NCBI GenBank assembly: GCA_964020085.1
Contig: OZ026606.1
Coordinates: 15,278,849 to 15,342,848, forward strand
Origin: Micromussa lordhowensis
Lineage: Eukaryota > Cnidaria > Anthozoa > Scleractinia > Lobophylliidae
DNA length: 64,000 nt
Direction: 5' to 3'
A model generated the notes under the pieces. It ran no database searches. It was not told the origin of the DNA and saw nothing but the letters and a program-made list of their open reading frames with translations. Within the stretch, counting starts at the first letter, position 1. Each line of letters opens with the position of its first letter. The translations under genes and the position numbers were made by a program. Of the stretch, positions 11,000 to 24,389 are shown piece by piece.

Positions 11000-13680
11000 T
11001 GAAGTGCAAACATAGGAGAACATTTTGCTGCATACCGCGGCTCTATAAGTGTCCGTGGAGCAGAGTTATGACAAATTTGGCAAAGACACCTTAATCGGCC
11101 ATTTTCTGAGATTTTGCCAAGGGGGGACCAAGGCAAAATGGCCAAAAAAGTAGGCCGACTATGGGGGCTTCAAAAACACCCTGGCGCAAATCGCATCATC
11201 TCCTAATTAGAATGCACTTGAAGTGCAAACATAGGAGAACATTTTGCTGCATACCGCTGCTCTATAAGTGTCCGTAGAGCAGAGTTATGACAAATTTGGC
11301 AAAGGCACCTTAATCGGCCATTTTCTGAGATTTTGCCAAGGGGGGACCAAGGCAAAATGGCCAAAAAAGTAGGCCGACTATGGGGGCTTCAAAAACACCC
11401 TGGCGCAAATCGCATCATCTCCTAATTAGAATGCACTTGAAGTGCAAACATAGGAGAACATTTTGCTGCAAACCGCGGCTCCATAAGTGTCCGTAGAGCA
11501 GAGTTATGACCAATTTGGCAAAGACACCTAAATCGGCCATTTTCTGAGATTTTGCCAAGGGGGGACCAAGGCAAAATGGCCAAAAAAGTAGGCCGACTAT
11601 GGGGGCTTCAAAAACACCCTGGCGCAAATCGCATCATCTCCTAATTAGAATGCACTTGAAGTGCAAACATAGGAGAACATTTTGCTGCAAACCGCGGCTC
11701 CATAAGTGTCCGTAGAGCAGAGTTATGACAAATTTGGCAAAGACACCTAAATCGGCCATTTTCTGAGATTTTGCCAAGGGGGGACCAAGGCAAAATGGCC
11801 AAAAAAGTAGGCCGACTATGGGGGCTTCAAAAACACCCTGGCGCAAATCGCATCATCTCCTAATTAGAATGCACTTGAAGTGCAAACATAGGAGAACATT
11901 TTGCTGCAAACCGCGGCTCCATAAGTGTCCGTAGAGCAGAGTTATGACAAATTTGGCAAAGACACCTAAATCGGCCATTTTCTGAGATTTTGCCAAGGGG
12001 GGACCAAGGCAAAATGGCCAAAAAAGTAGGCCGACTATGGGGGCTTCAAAAACACCCTGCCGCAAATCGCATCATCTCCTAATTAGAATGCACTTGAAGT
12101 GCAAACATAGGAGAACATTTTGCTGCAAACCGCGGCTCCATAAGTGTCCGTAGAGCAGAGTTATGACCAATTTGGCAAAGACACCTAAATCGGCCATTTT
12201 CTGAGATTTTGCCAAGGGGGGACCAAGGCAAAATGGCCAAAAAAGTAGGCCGACTATGGGGGCTTCAAAAACACCCTGGCGCAAATCGCATCATCTCCTA
12301 ATTAGAATGCACTTGAAGTGCAAACATAGGAGAACATTTTGCTGCAAACCGCGGCTCCATAAGTGTCCGTAGAGCAGAGTTATGACCAATTTGGCAAAGA
12401 CACCTAAATCGGCCATTTTCTGAGATTTTGCCAAGGGGGGACCAAGGCAAAATGGCCAAAAAAGTAGGCCGACTATGGGGGCTTCAAAAACATCCTGCCG
12501 CAAATCGCATCATCTCCTAATTAGAATGCACTTGAAGTGCAAACATAGGAGAACATTTTGGTGCATACTGCGGCTCTATAAGTGTCCGTGGAGCAGAGTT
12601 ATGACAAATTTGGCAAAGACACCTTAATCGGCCATTTTCTGAGATTTTGCCAAGGGGGGACCAAGGCAAAATGGCCAAAAAAGTAGGCCGACTATGGGGG
12701 CTTCAAAAACACCCTGGCGCAAATCGCATCATCTCCTAATTAGAATGCACTTGAAGTGCAAACATAGGAGAACATTTTGCTGCATACCGCTGCTCTATAA
12801 GTGTCCGTAGAGCAGAGTTATGACAAATTTGGCAAAGACACCTTAATCGGCCATTTTCTGAGATTTTGCCAAGGGGGGACCAAGGCAAAATGGCCAAAAA
12901 AGTAGGCCGACTATGGGGGCTTCAAAAACACCCTGCCGCAAATCGCATCATCTCCTAATTAGAATGCACTTGAAGTGCAAACATAGGAGAACATTTTGCT
13001 GCAAACCGCGGCTCCATAAGTGTCCGTAGAGCAGAGTTATGACCAATTTGGCAAAGACACCTAAATCGGCCATTTTCTGAGATTTTGCCAAGGGGGGACC
13101 AAGGCAAAATGGCCAAAAAAGTAGGCCGACTATGGGGGCTTCAAAAACACCCTGGCGCAAATCGCATCATCTCCTAATTAGAATGCACTTGAAGTGCAAA
13201 CATAGGAGAACATTTTGCTGCAAACCGCGGCTCCATAAGTGTCCGTAGAGCAGAGTTATGACCAATTTGGCAAAGACACCTAAATCGGCCATTTTCTGAG
13301 ATTTTGCCAAGGGGGGACCAAGGCAAAATGGCCAAAAAAGTAGGCCGACTATGGGGGCTTCAAAAACACCCTGGCGCAAATCGCATCATCTCCTAATTAA
13401 AATGCACTTGAAGTGCAAACATAGGAGAACATTTTGCTGCATACCGCGGCTCTATAAGTGTCCGTGGAGCAGAGTTATGACAAATTTGGCAAAGACACCT
13501 TAATCGGCCATTTTCTGAGATTTTGCCAAGGGGGGACCAAGGCAAAATGGCCAAAAAAGTAGGCCGACTATGGGGGCTTCAAAAACACCCTGGCGCAAAT
13601 CGCATCATCTCCTAATTAGAATGCACTTGAAGTGCAAACATAGGAGAACATTTTGCTGCATACCGCTGCTCTATAAGTGT
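11000..13680. repeat. C-C monomer pair repeated at 7- and 4-monomer spacing
   Basis: An adjacent pair of C monomers, the first with ccgtggagc and the second with ataccgctgc, occurs three times. The G is at 11057, 12590 and 13466; the T is at 11258, 12791 and 13667. Spacings are 1533 bp (7 monomers) and 876 bp (4 monomers). The pair has moved as a unit while the number of A/B monomers between copies changed. Confidence 0.88.
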
Positions 13681-15330
13681 CCGTAGAGCAGAGTTATGAC
13701 AAATTAGGCAAAGACACCTTAATCGGCCATTTTCTGAGATTTTGCCAAGGGGGGACCAAGGCAAAATGGCCAAAAAAGTAGGCCGACTATGGGGGCTTCA
13801 AAAACACCCTGCCGCAAATCGCATCATCTCCTAATTAAAATGCACTTGAAGTGCAAACATAGGAGAACATTTTGCTGCAAACCGCGGCTCCATAAGTGTC
13901 CGTAGAGCAGAGTTATGAGAAATTTGGCAAAGACACCTAAATCGGCCATTTTCTGAGATTTTGCCAAGGGGGGACCAAGGCAAAATGGCCAAAAAAGTAG
14001 GCCGACTATGGGGGCTTCAAAAACACCCTGGCGCAAATCGCATCATCTCCTAATTAGAATGCACTTGAAGTGCAAACATAGGAGAACATTTTGCTGCAAA
14101 CCGCGGCTCCATAAGTGTCCGTAGAGCAGAGTTATGACCAATTTGGCAAAGACACCTAAATCGGCCATTTTCTGAGATTTTGCCAAGGGGGGACCAAGGC
14201 AAAATGGCCAAAAAAGTAGGCCGACTATGGGGGCTTCAAAAACACCCTGGCGCAAATCGCATCATCTCCTAATTAGAATGCACTTGAAGTGCAAACATAG
14301 GAGAACATTTTGCTGCATACCGGGGCTCTATAAGTGTCCGTAGAGCAGAGTTATGACAAATTTGGCAAAGACACCTTAATCGGCCATTTTCTGAGATTTT
14401 GCCAAGGGGGGACCAAGGCAAAATGGCCAAAAAAGTAGGCCGACTATGGGGGCTTCAAAAACACCCTGGCGCAAATCGCATCATCTCCTAATTAGAATGC
14501 ACTTGAAGTGCAAACATAGGAGAACATTTTGCTGCATACCGCGGCTCTATAAGTGTCCGTAGAGCAGAGTTATGACAAATTTGGCAAAGACACCTTAATC
14601 GGCCATTTTCTAAGATTTTGCCAAGGGGGGACCAAGGCAAAATGGCCAAAAAAGTAGGCCGACTATGGGGGCTTCAAAAACACCCTGCCGCAAATCGCAT
14701 CATCTCCTAATTAGAATGCACTTGAAGTGCAAACATAGGAGGACATTTTGCTGCAAACCGCGGCTCCATAAGTGTCCGTAGAGCAGAGTTATGACCAATT
14801 TGGCAAAGACACCTAAATCGGCCATTTTCTGAGATTTTGCCAAGGGGGGACCAAGGCAAAATGGCCAAAAAAGTAGGCCGACTATGGGGGCTTCAAAAAC
14901 ACCCTGCCGCAAATCGCATCATCTCCTAATTAAAATGCACTTGAAGTGCAAACATAGGAGAACATTTTGCTGCAAACCGCGGCTCCATAAGTGTCCGTAG
15001 AGCAGAGTTATGACAAATTTGGCAAAGACACCTAAATCGGCCATTTTCTGAGATTTTGCCAAGGGGGGACCAAGGCAAAATGGCCAAAAAAGTAGGCCGA
15101 CTATGGGGGCTTCAAAAACACCCTGGCGCAAATCGCATCATCTCCTAATTAGAATGCACTTGAAGTGCAAACATAGGAGAACATTTTGCTGCAAACCGCG
15201 GCTCCATAAGTGTCCGTAGAGCAGAGTTATGACCAATTTGGCAAAGACACCTAAATCGGCCATTTTCTGAGATTTTGCCAAGGGGGGACCAAGGCAAAAT
15301 GGCCAAAAAAGTAGGCCGACTATGGGGGCT

Positions 15331-17850
15331 TCAAAAACACCCTGGCGCAAATCGCATCATCTCCTAATTAGAATGCACTTGAAGTGCAAACATAGGAGAA
15401 CATTTTGCTGCATACCGCGGCTCTATAAGTGTCCGTAGAGCAGAGTTATGACAAATTTGGCAAAGACACCTAAATCGGCCATTTTCTGAGATTTTGCCAA
15501 GGGGGGACCAAGGCAAAATGGCCAAAAAAGTAGGCCGACTATGGGGGCTTCAAAAACACCCTGCCGCAAATCGCATCATCTCCTAATTAGAATGCACTTG
15601 AAGTGCAAACATAGGAGAACATTTTGCTGCATACCGCGGCTCTATAAGTGTCCGTAGAGCAGAGTTATGACAAATTTGGCAAAGACACCTAAATCGGCCA
15701 TTTTCTGAGATTTTGCCAAGGGGGGACCAAGGCAAAATGGCCAAAAAAGTAGGCCGACTATGGGGGCTTCAAAAACACCCTGGCGCAAATCGCATCATCT
15801 CCTAATTAGAATGCACTTGAAGTGCAAACATAGGAGAACATTTTGCTGCAAATCGCGGCTCCATAAGTGTCCGTAGAGCAGAGTTATGACAAATTTGGCA
15901 AAGACACCTTAATCGGCCATTTTCTGAGATTTTGCCAAGGGGGGACCAAGGCAAAATGGCCAAAAAAGTAGGCCGACTATGGGGGCTTCAAAAACACCCT
16001 GCCGCAAATCGCATCATCTCCTAATTAGAATGCACTTGAAGTGCAAACATAGGAGAACATTTTGCTGCAAACCGCGGCTCTATAAGTGTCCGTAGAGCAG
16101 AGTTATGACCAATTTGGCAAAGACACCTAAATCGGCCATTTTCTGAGATTTTGCCAAGGGGGGACCAAGGCAAAATGGCCAAAAAAGTTGGCCGACTATG
16201 GGGGCTTCAAAAACACCCTGGCGCAAATCGCATCATCTCCTAATTAGAATGCACTTGAAGTGCAAACATAGGAGAACATTTTGCCGCAAACCGCGGCTCC
16301 ATAAGTGTCCGTAGAGCAGAGTTATGACCAATTTGGCAAAGACACCTAAATCGGCCATTTTCTGAGATTTTGCCAAGGGGGGACCAAGGCAAAATGGCCA
16401 AAAAAGTAGGCCGACTATGGGGGCTTCAAAAACACCCTGGCGCAAATCGCATCATCTCCTAATTAGAATGCACTTGAAGTGCAAACATAGGAGAACATTT
16501 TGCTGCATACCGCGGCTCTATAAGTGTCCGTAGAGCAGAGTTATGACAAATTTGGCAAAGACACCTAAATCGGCCATTTTCTGAGATTTTGCCAAGGGGG
16601 GACCAAGGCAAAATGGCCAAAAAAGTAGGCCGACTATGGGGGCTTCAAAAACACCCTGCCGCAAATCGCATCATCTCCTAATTAGAATGCACTTGAAGTG
16701 CAAACATAGGAGAACATTTTGCTGCAAACCGAGGCTCCATAAGTGTCCGTAGAGCAGAGTTAAGACCAATTTGGCAAAGACACCTAAATCGGCCATTTTC
16801 TGAGATTTTGCCAAGGGGGGACCAAGGCAAAATGGCCAAAAAAGTAAGTCGACTATGGGGGCTTCAAAAACACCCTGGCGCAAATCGCATCATCTCCTAA
16901 TTAGAATGCACTTGAAGTGCAAACATAGGAGAACATTTTGCTGCATACCGCGGCTCTATAAGTGTCCGTAGAGCAGAGTTATGACAAATTTGGGAAAGAC
17001 ACCTTAATCGGCCATTTTCTGAGATTTTGCCAAGGGGGGACCAAGGCAAAATGGCCAAAAAAGTAGGCCGACTATGGGGGCTTAAAAAACACCCTGCCGC
17101 AAATCGCATCATCTCCTAATTAGAATGCACTTGAAGTGCAAACATAGGAGAACATTTTGCTGCATACCGCGGCTCTATAAGTGTCCGTAGAGCAGAGTTA
17201 TGACAAATTTGGCAAAGACACCTAAATCGGCCATTTTCTGAGATTTTGCCAAGGGGGGACCAAGGCAAAATGGCCAAAAAAGTAGGCCGACTATGGGGGC
17301 TTCAAAAACACCCTGCCGCAAATCGCATCATCTCCTAATTAGAATGCACTTGAAGTGCAAACATAGGAGAACATTTTGCTGCAAATCGCGGCTCCATAAG
17401 TGTCCGTAGAGCAGAGTTATGACAAATTTGGCAAAGACACCTTAATCGGCCATTTTCTGAGATTTTGCCAAGGGGGGACCAAGGCAAAATGGCCAAAAAA
17501 GTAGGCCGACTATGGGGGCTTCAAAAACACCCTGCCGCAAATCGCATCATCTCCTAATTAGAATGCACTTGAAGTGCAAACATAGGAGAACATTTTGCTG
17601 CAAATCGCGGCTCCATAAGTGTCCGTAGAGCAGAGTTATGACAAATTTGGCAAAGACACCTTAATCGGCCATTTTCTGAGATTTTGCCAAGGGGGGACCA
17701 AGGCAAAATGGCCAAAAAAGTAGGCCGACTATGGGGGCTTCAAAAACACCCTGCCGCAAATCGCATCATCTCCTAATTAGAATGCACTTGAAGTGCAAAC
17801 ATAGGAGAACATTTTGCTGCAAACCGCGGCTCTATAAGTGTCCGTAGAGC
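15331..17850. repeat. Cluster of recombinant A/B/C monomers
   Basis: Many monomers here combine diagnostic bases from different variants: 15331-15549, 15550-15768 and 16426-16644 are T,T,A,A; 15769-15987 is A,C,A,T with aaatcgcgg; 15988-16206 is A,T,C,A. Two further monomers near 17.3-17.7 kb repeat the A,C,A,T plus aaatcgcgg type. Exchange or conversion within the monomer is the simplest explanation. Confidence 0.8.
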
Positions 17851-19350
17851 AGAGTTATGACCAATTTAACAAAGACACCTAAATCGGCCATTTTCTGAGA
17901 TTTTGCCAAGGGGGGACCAAGGCAAAATGGCCAAAAAAGTAGGCCGACTATGGGGGCTTCAAAAACACCCTGGCGCAAATCGCATCATCTCCTAATTAGA
18001 ATGCACTTGAAGTGCAAACATAGGAGAACATTTTGCTGCATACCGCGGCTCTATAAGTGTCCGTAGAGCAGAGTTATGACAAATTTGGCAAAGACACCTT
18101 AATCGGCCATTTTCTGAGATTTTGCCAAGGGGGGACCAAGGCAAAATGGCCAAAAAAGTAGGCCGACTATGGGGGCTTCAAAAACACCCTGCCGCAAATC
18201 GCATCATCTCCTAATTAGAATGCTCTTGAGGTGCAAACATAGGAGAACATTTTGCTGCAAACCGCGGCTCCATAAGTGTCCGTAGAGCAGAGTTATGACC
18301 AATTTGGCAAAGACACCTAAATCGGCCATTTTCTGAGATTTTGCCAAGGGGGGACCAAGGCAAAATGGCCAAAAAAGTAGGCCGACTATGGGGGCTTCAA
18401 AAACACCCTGGCGCAAATCGCATCATCTCCTAATTAGAATGCACTTGAAGTGCAAACATAGGAGAACATTTTGCTGCAAACCGCGGCTCCATAAGTGTCC
18501 GTAGAGCAGAGTTATGACAAATTTGGCAAAGACACCTAAATCGGCCATTTTCTGAGATTTTGCCAAGGGGGGACCAAGGCAAAATGGCCAAAAAAGTAGG
18601 CCGACTATGGGGGCTTCAAAAACACCCTGGCGCAAATCGCATCATCTCTTAATTAGAATGCACTTGAAGTGCAAACATAGGAGAACATTTTGCTGCAAAC
18701 CGCGGCTCCATAAGTGTCCGTAGAGCAGAGTTATGACAAATTTGGCAAAGACACCTAAATCGGCCATTTTCTGAGATTTTGCCAAGGGGGGACCAAGGCA
18801 AAATGGCCAAAAAAGTAGCCCGACTATTGGGGCTTCAAAAACACCCTGGCGCAAATCGCATCATCTCTTAATTAGAATGCACTTGAAGTGCAAACATAGG
18901 AGAACATTTTGCTGCAAACCGCGGCTCCATAAGTGTCCGTAGAGCAGAGTTATGACCAATTTAACAAAGACACCTAAATCGGCCATTTTCTGAGATTTTG
19001 CCAAGGGGGGACCAAGGCAAAATGGCCAAAAAAGTAGGCCGACTATGGGGGCTTCAAAAACACCCTGGCGCAAATCGCATCATCTCCTAATTAGAATGCA
19101 CTTGAAGTGCAAACATAGGAGAACATTTTGCTGCATACCGCGGCTCTATAAGTGTCCGTAGAGCAGAGTTATGACAAATTTGGCAAAGACACCTTAATCG
19201 GCCATTTTCTGAGATTTTGCCAAGGGGGGACCAAGGCAAAATGGCCAAAAAAGTAGGCCGACTATGGGGGCTTCAAAAACACCCTGCCGCAAATCGCATC
19301 ATCTCCTAATTAGAATGCACTTGAGGTGCAAACATAGGAGAACATTTTGC
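17840..19350. repeat. Five-monomer (1095 bp) repeat
   Basis: Marker gaccaatttaac is at 17868 and 18963, and cttgaggtgc at 18230 and 19325; both pairs are 1095 bp apart. The second pair also shows divergence after duplication, since only the first copy has the gctctt change just before it. Confidence 0.82.
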
Positions 19351-20439
19351 TGCAAACCGCGGCTCCATAAGTGTCCGTAGAGCAGAGTTATGACCAATTT
19401 GGCAAAGACACCTAAATCGGCCATTTTCTGAGATTTTGCCAAGGGGGGACCAAGGCAAAATGGCCAAAAAAGTAGGCCGACTATGGGGGCTTCAAAAACA
19501 CCCTGGCGCAAATCGCATCATCTCCTAATTAGAATGCACTTGAAGTGCAAACATAGGAGAACATTTTGCTGCAAACCGCGGCTCCATAAGTGTCCGTAGA
19601 GCAGAGTTATGACAAATTTGGCAAAGACACCTAAATCGGCCATTTTCTGAGATTTTGCCAAGGGGGGACCAAGGCAAAATGGCCAAAAAAGTAGGCCGAC
19701 TATGGGGGCTTCAAAAACACCCTGGCGCAAATCGCATCATCTCCTAATTAGAATGCACTTGAAGTGCAAACATAGGAGAACATTTTGCTGCAAACCGCGG
19801 CTCCATAAGTGTCCGTAGAGCAGAGTTATGACCAATTTGGCAAAGACACCTAAATCGGCCATTTTCTGAGATTTTGCCAAGGGGGGACCAAGGCAAAATG
19901 GCCAAAAAAGTAGGCCGACTATGGGGGCTTCAAAAACACCCTGGCGCAAATCGCATCATCTCCTAATTAGAATGCACTTGAAGTGCAAACATAGGAGAAC
20001 ATTTTGCTGCAAACCGCGGCTCCATAAGTGTCCGTAGAGCAGAGTTATGACAAATTTGGCAAAGACACCTAAATCGGCCATTTTCTGAGATTTTGCCAAG
20101 GGGGGACCAAGGCAAAATGGCCAAAAAAGTAGGCCGACTATGGGGGCTTCAAAAACACCCTGGCGCAAATCGCATCATCTCCTAATTAGAATGCACTTGA
20201 AGTGCAAACATAGGAGAACATTTTGCTGCAAACCGCGGCTCCATAAGTGTCCGTAGAGCAGAGTTATGACCAATTTGGCAAAGACACCTAAATCGGCCAT
20301 TTTCTGAGATTTTGCCAAGGGGGGACCAAGGCAAAATGGCCAAAAAAGTAGGCCGACTATGGGGGCTTCAAAAACACCCTGCCGCAAATCGCATCATCTC
20401 CTAATTAGAATGCACTTGAAGTGCAAACATAGGAGAACA

Positions 20440-22440
20440 TTTTGCTGCATACCGTGGCTCTATAAGTGTCCGTAGAGCAGAGTTATGACAAATTTGGCAA
20501 AGACACCTTAATCGGCCATTTTCTGAGATTTTGCCAAGGGGGGACCAAGGCAAAATGGCCAAAAAAGTAGGCCGACTATGGGGGCTTCAAAAACACCCTG
20601 CCGCAAATCGCATCATCTCCTAATTAGAATGCACTTGAAGTGCAAACATAGGAGAACATTTTGCTTCAAACCGCGGCTCCATAAGTGTCCGTAGAGCTGA
20701 GTTATGACCAATTTGGCAAAGACACCTAAATCGGCCATTTTCTGAGATTTTGCCAAGGGGGGACCAAGGCAAAATGGCCAAAAAAGTAGGCCGACTATGG
20801 GGGCTTCAAAAACACCCTGCCGCAAATCGCATCATCTCCTAATTAGAATGCACTTGAAGTGCAAACATAGGAGAACATTTTGCTGCAAACCGCGGCTCCA
20901 TAAGTGTCCGTAGAGCAGAGTTATGACAAATTTGGCAAAGACACCTAAATCGGCCATTTTCTGAGATTTTGCCAAGGGGGGACCAAGGCAAAATGGCCAA
21001 AAAAGTAGGCCGACTATGGGGGCTTCAAAAACACCCTGGCGCACATCGCATCATCTCCTAACTAGAATGCACTTGAAGTGCAAACATAGGAGAACATTTT
21101 GCTGCAAACCGCGGCTCCATAAGTGTCCGTAGAGCAGAGTTATGACCAATTTGGCAAAGACACCTAAATCGGCCATTTTCTGAGATTTTGCCAAGGGGGG
21201 ACCAAGGCAAAATGGCCAAAAAAGTAGGCCGACTATGGGGGCTTCAAAAACACCCTGGCGCAAATCGCATCATCTCCTAATTAGAATGCACTTGAAGTGC
21301 AAACATAGGAGAACATTTTGCTGCATACCGCGGCTCTATAAGTGTCCGTAGAGCAGAGTTATGACAAATTTGGCAAAGACACCTAAATCGGCCATTTTCT
21401 GAGATTTTGCCAAGGGGGGACCAAGGCAAAATGGCCAAAAAAGTAGGCCGACTATGGGGGCTTCAAAAACACCCTGCCGCAAATCGCATCATCTCCTAAT
21501 TAGAATGCACTTGAAGTGCAAACATAGGAGAACATTTTGCTTCAAACCGCGGCTCCATAAGTGTCCGTAGAGCAGAGTTATGACCAATTTGGCAAAGACA
21601 CCTAAATCGGCCATTTTCTGAGATTTTGCCAAGGGGGGACCAAGGCAAAATGGCCAAAAAAGTAGGCCGACTATGGGGGCTTCAAAAACACCCTGGCGCA
21701 AATTGGCATCATCTCCTAATTAGAATGCACTTGAAGTGCAAACATAGGAGAACATTTTGCTGCATACCGCGGCTCTATAAGTGTCCGTAGAGCAGAGTTA
21801 TGACAAATTTGGCAAAGACACCTTAATCGGCCTATTTCTGAGATTTTGCCAAGGGGGGACCAAGGCAAAATGGCCAAAAAAGTAGGCCGACTATGGGGGC
21901 TTCAAAAACACCCTGCCGCAAATCGCATCATCTCCTAATTAGAATGCACTTGAAGTGCAAACATAGGAGAACATTTTGCTGCATACCGCGGCTCTATAAG
22001 TGTCCGTAGAGCAGAGTTATGACAAATTTGGCAAAGACACCTTAATCGGCCATTTTCTGAGATTTTGCCAAGGGGGGACCAAGGCAAAATGGCCAAAAAA
22101 GTAGGCCGACTATGGGGGCTTCAAAAACACCCTGGCGCAAATCGCATCATCTCCTAATTAGAATGCACTTGAAGTGCAAACATAGGAGAACATTTTGCTG
22201 CAAACCGCGGCTCCATAAGTGTCCGTAGAGCAGAGTTATGACCAATTTGGCAAAGACACCTAAATCGGCCATTTTCTGAGATTTTGCCAAGGGGGGACCA
22301 AAGCAAAATGGCCAAAAAAGTAGGCCGACTATGGGGGCTTCAAAAACACCCTGCCGCAAATCGCATCATCTCCTAATTAGAATGCACTTGAAGTGCAAAC
22401 ATAGGAGAACATTTTGCTGCATACCGTGGCTCTATAAGTG
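20440..22440. repeat. Nested 4- and 9-monomer repeats around a single-base insertion
   Basis: accgtggctc occurs at 20451 and 22423 (1972 bp, nine monomers plus the inserted base). ttgcttcaaacc occurs at 20661 and 21537 (876 bp, four monomers). Confidence 0.8.
21700..21712. other. Single-base insertion shifting monomer register
   Basis: The usual aaatcgcatc reads aaattggcatc here, one base longer with a substitution. It is the only indel I can find in the first 55.4 kb (about 253 monomers). All downstream monomers start one base later than a strict 219-bp grid. Confidence 0.9.
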
Positions 22441-24389
22441 TCCGTAGAGCAGAGTTATGACAAATTTGGCAAAGACACCTTAATCGGCCATTTTCTGAGA
22501 TTTTGCCAAGGGGGGACCAAGGCAAAATGGCCAAAAAAGTAGGCCGACTATGGGGGCTTCAAAAACACCCTGCCGCAAATCGCATCATCTCCTAATTAGA
22601 ATGCACTTGAAGTGCAAACATAGGAGAACATTTTGCTGCAAACCGCGGCTCCATAAGTGTCCGTAGAGCAGAGTTATGACCAATTTGGCAAAGACACCTA
22701 AATCGGCCATTTTCTGAGATTTTGCCAAGGGGGGACCAAGGCAAAATGGCCAAAAAAGTAGGCCGACTATGGGGGCTTCAAAAACACCCTGCCGCAAATC
22801 GCATCATCTCCTAATTAGAATGCACTTGAAGTGCAAACATAGGAGAACATTTTGCTGCAAACCGCGGCTCCATAAGTGTCCGTAGAGCAGAGTTATGACA
22901 AATTTGGCAAAGACACCTAAATCGGCCATTTTCTGAGATTTTGCCAAGGGGGGACCAAGGCAAAATGGCCAAAAAAGTAGGCCGACTATGGGGGCTTTAA
23001 AAACACCCTGGCGCAAATCGCATCATCTCCTAACTAGAATGCACTTGAAGTGCAAACATAGGAGAACATTTTGCTGCAAACCGCGGCTCCATAAGTGTCC
23101 GTAGAGCAGAGTTATGACCAATTTGGCAAAGACACCTAAATCGGCCATTTTCTGAGATTTTGCCAAGGGGGGACCAAGGCAAAATGGCCAAAAAAGTAGG
23201 CCGACTATGGGGGCTTCAAAAACACCCTGGCGCAAATCGCATCATCTCCTAATTAGAATGCACTTGAAGTGCAAACATAGGAGAACATTTTGCTGCATAC
23301 CGCGGCTCTATAAGTGTCCGTAGAGCAGAGTTATGACAAATTTGGCAAAGACACCTAAATCGGCCATTTTCTGAGATTTTGCCAAGGGGGGACCAAGGCA
23401 AAATGGCCAAAAAAGTAGGCCGACTATGGGGGCTTCAAAAACACCCTGCCGCAAATCGCATCATCTCCTAATTAGAATGCACTTGAAGTGCAAACATAGG
23501 AGAACATTTTGCTGCAAACCGCGGCTCCATAAGTGTCCGCAGAGCAGAGTTATGACAAATTTGGCAAAGACACCTAAATCGGCCATTTTCTGAGATTTTG
23601 CCAAGGGGGGACCAAGGCAAAATGGCCAAAAAAGTAGGCCGACTATGGGGGCTTCAAAAACACCCTGGCGCAAATCGCATCATCTCATAACTAGAATGCA
23701 CTTGAAGTGCAAACATAGGAGAACATTTTGCTGCAAACCGCGGCTCCATAAGTGTCCGTAGAGCAGAGTTATGACCAATTTGGCAAAGACACCTAAATCG
23801 GCCATTTTCTGAGATTTTGCCAAGGGGGGACCAAGGCAAAATGGCCAAAAAAGTAGGCCGACTATGGGGGCTTCAAAAACACCCTGGCGCAAATCGCATC
23901 ATCTCCTAATTAGAATGCACTTGAAGTGCAAACATAGGAGAACATTTTGCTGCATACCGCGGCTCTATAAGTGTCCGTAGAGCAGAGTTATGACAAATTT
24001 GGCAAAGACACCTAAATCGGCCATTTTCTGAGATTTTGCCAAGGGGGGACCAAGGCAAAATGGCCAAAAAAGTAGGCCGACTATGGGGGCTTCAAAAACA
24101 CCCTGGCGCAAATCGCATCATCTCCTAATTAGAATGCACTTGAAGTGCAAACATAGGAGAACATTTTGCTGCAAACCGCGGCTCCATAAGTGTCCGTAGA
24201 GCAGAGTTATGACCAATTTGGCAAAGACACCTAAATCGGCCATTTTCTGAGATTTTGCCAAGGGGGGACCAAGGCAAAATGGCCAAAAAAGTAGGCCGAC
24301 TATGGGGGCTTCAAAAACACCCTGGCGCAAATCGCATCATCTCCTAATTAGAATGCACTTGAAGTGCAAACATAGGAGAACATTTTGCT

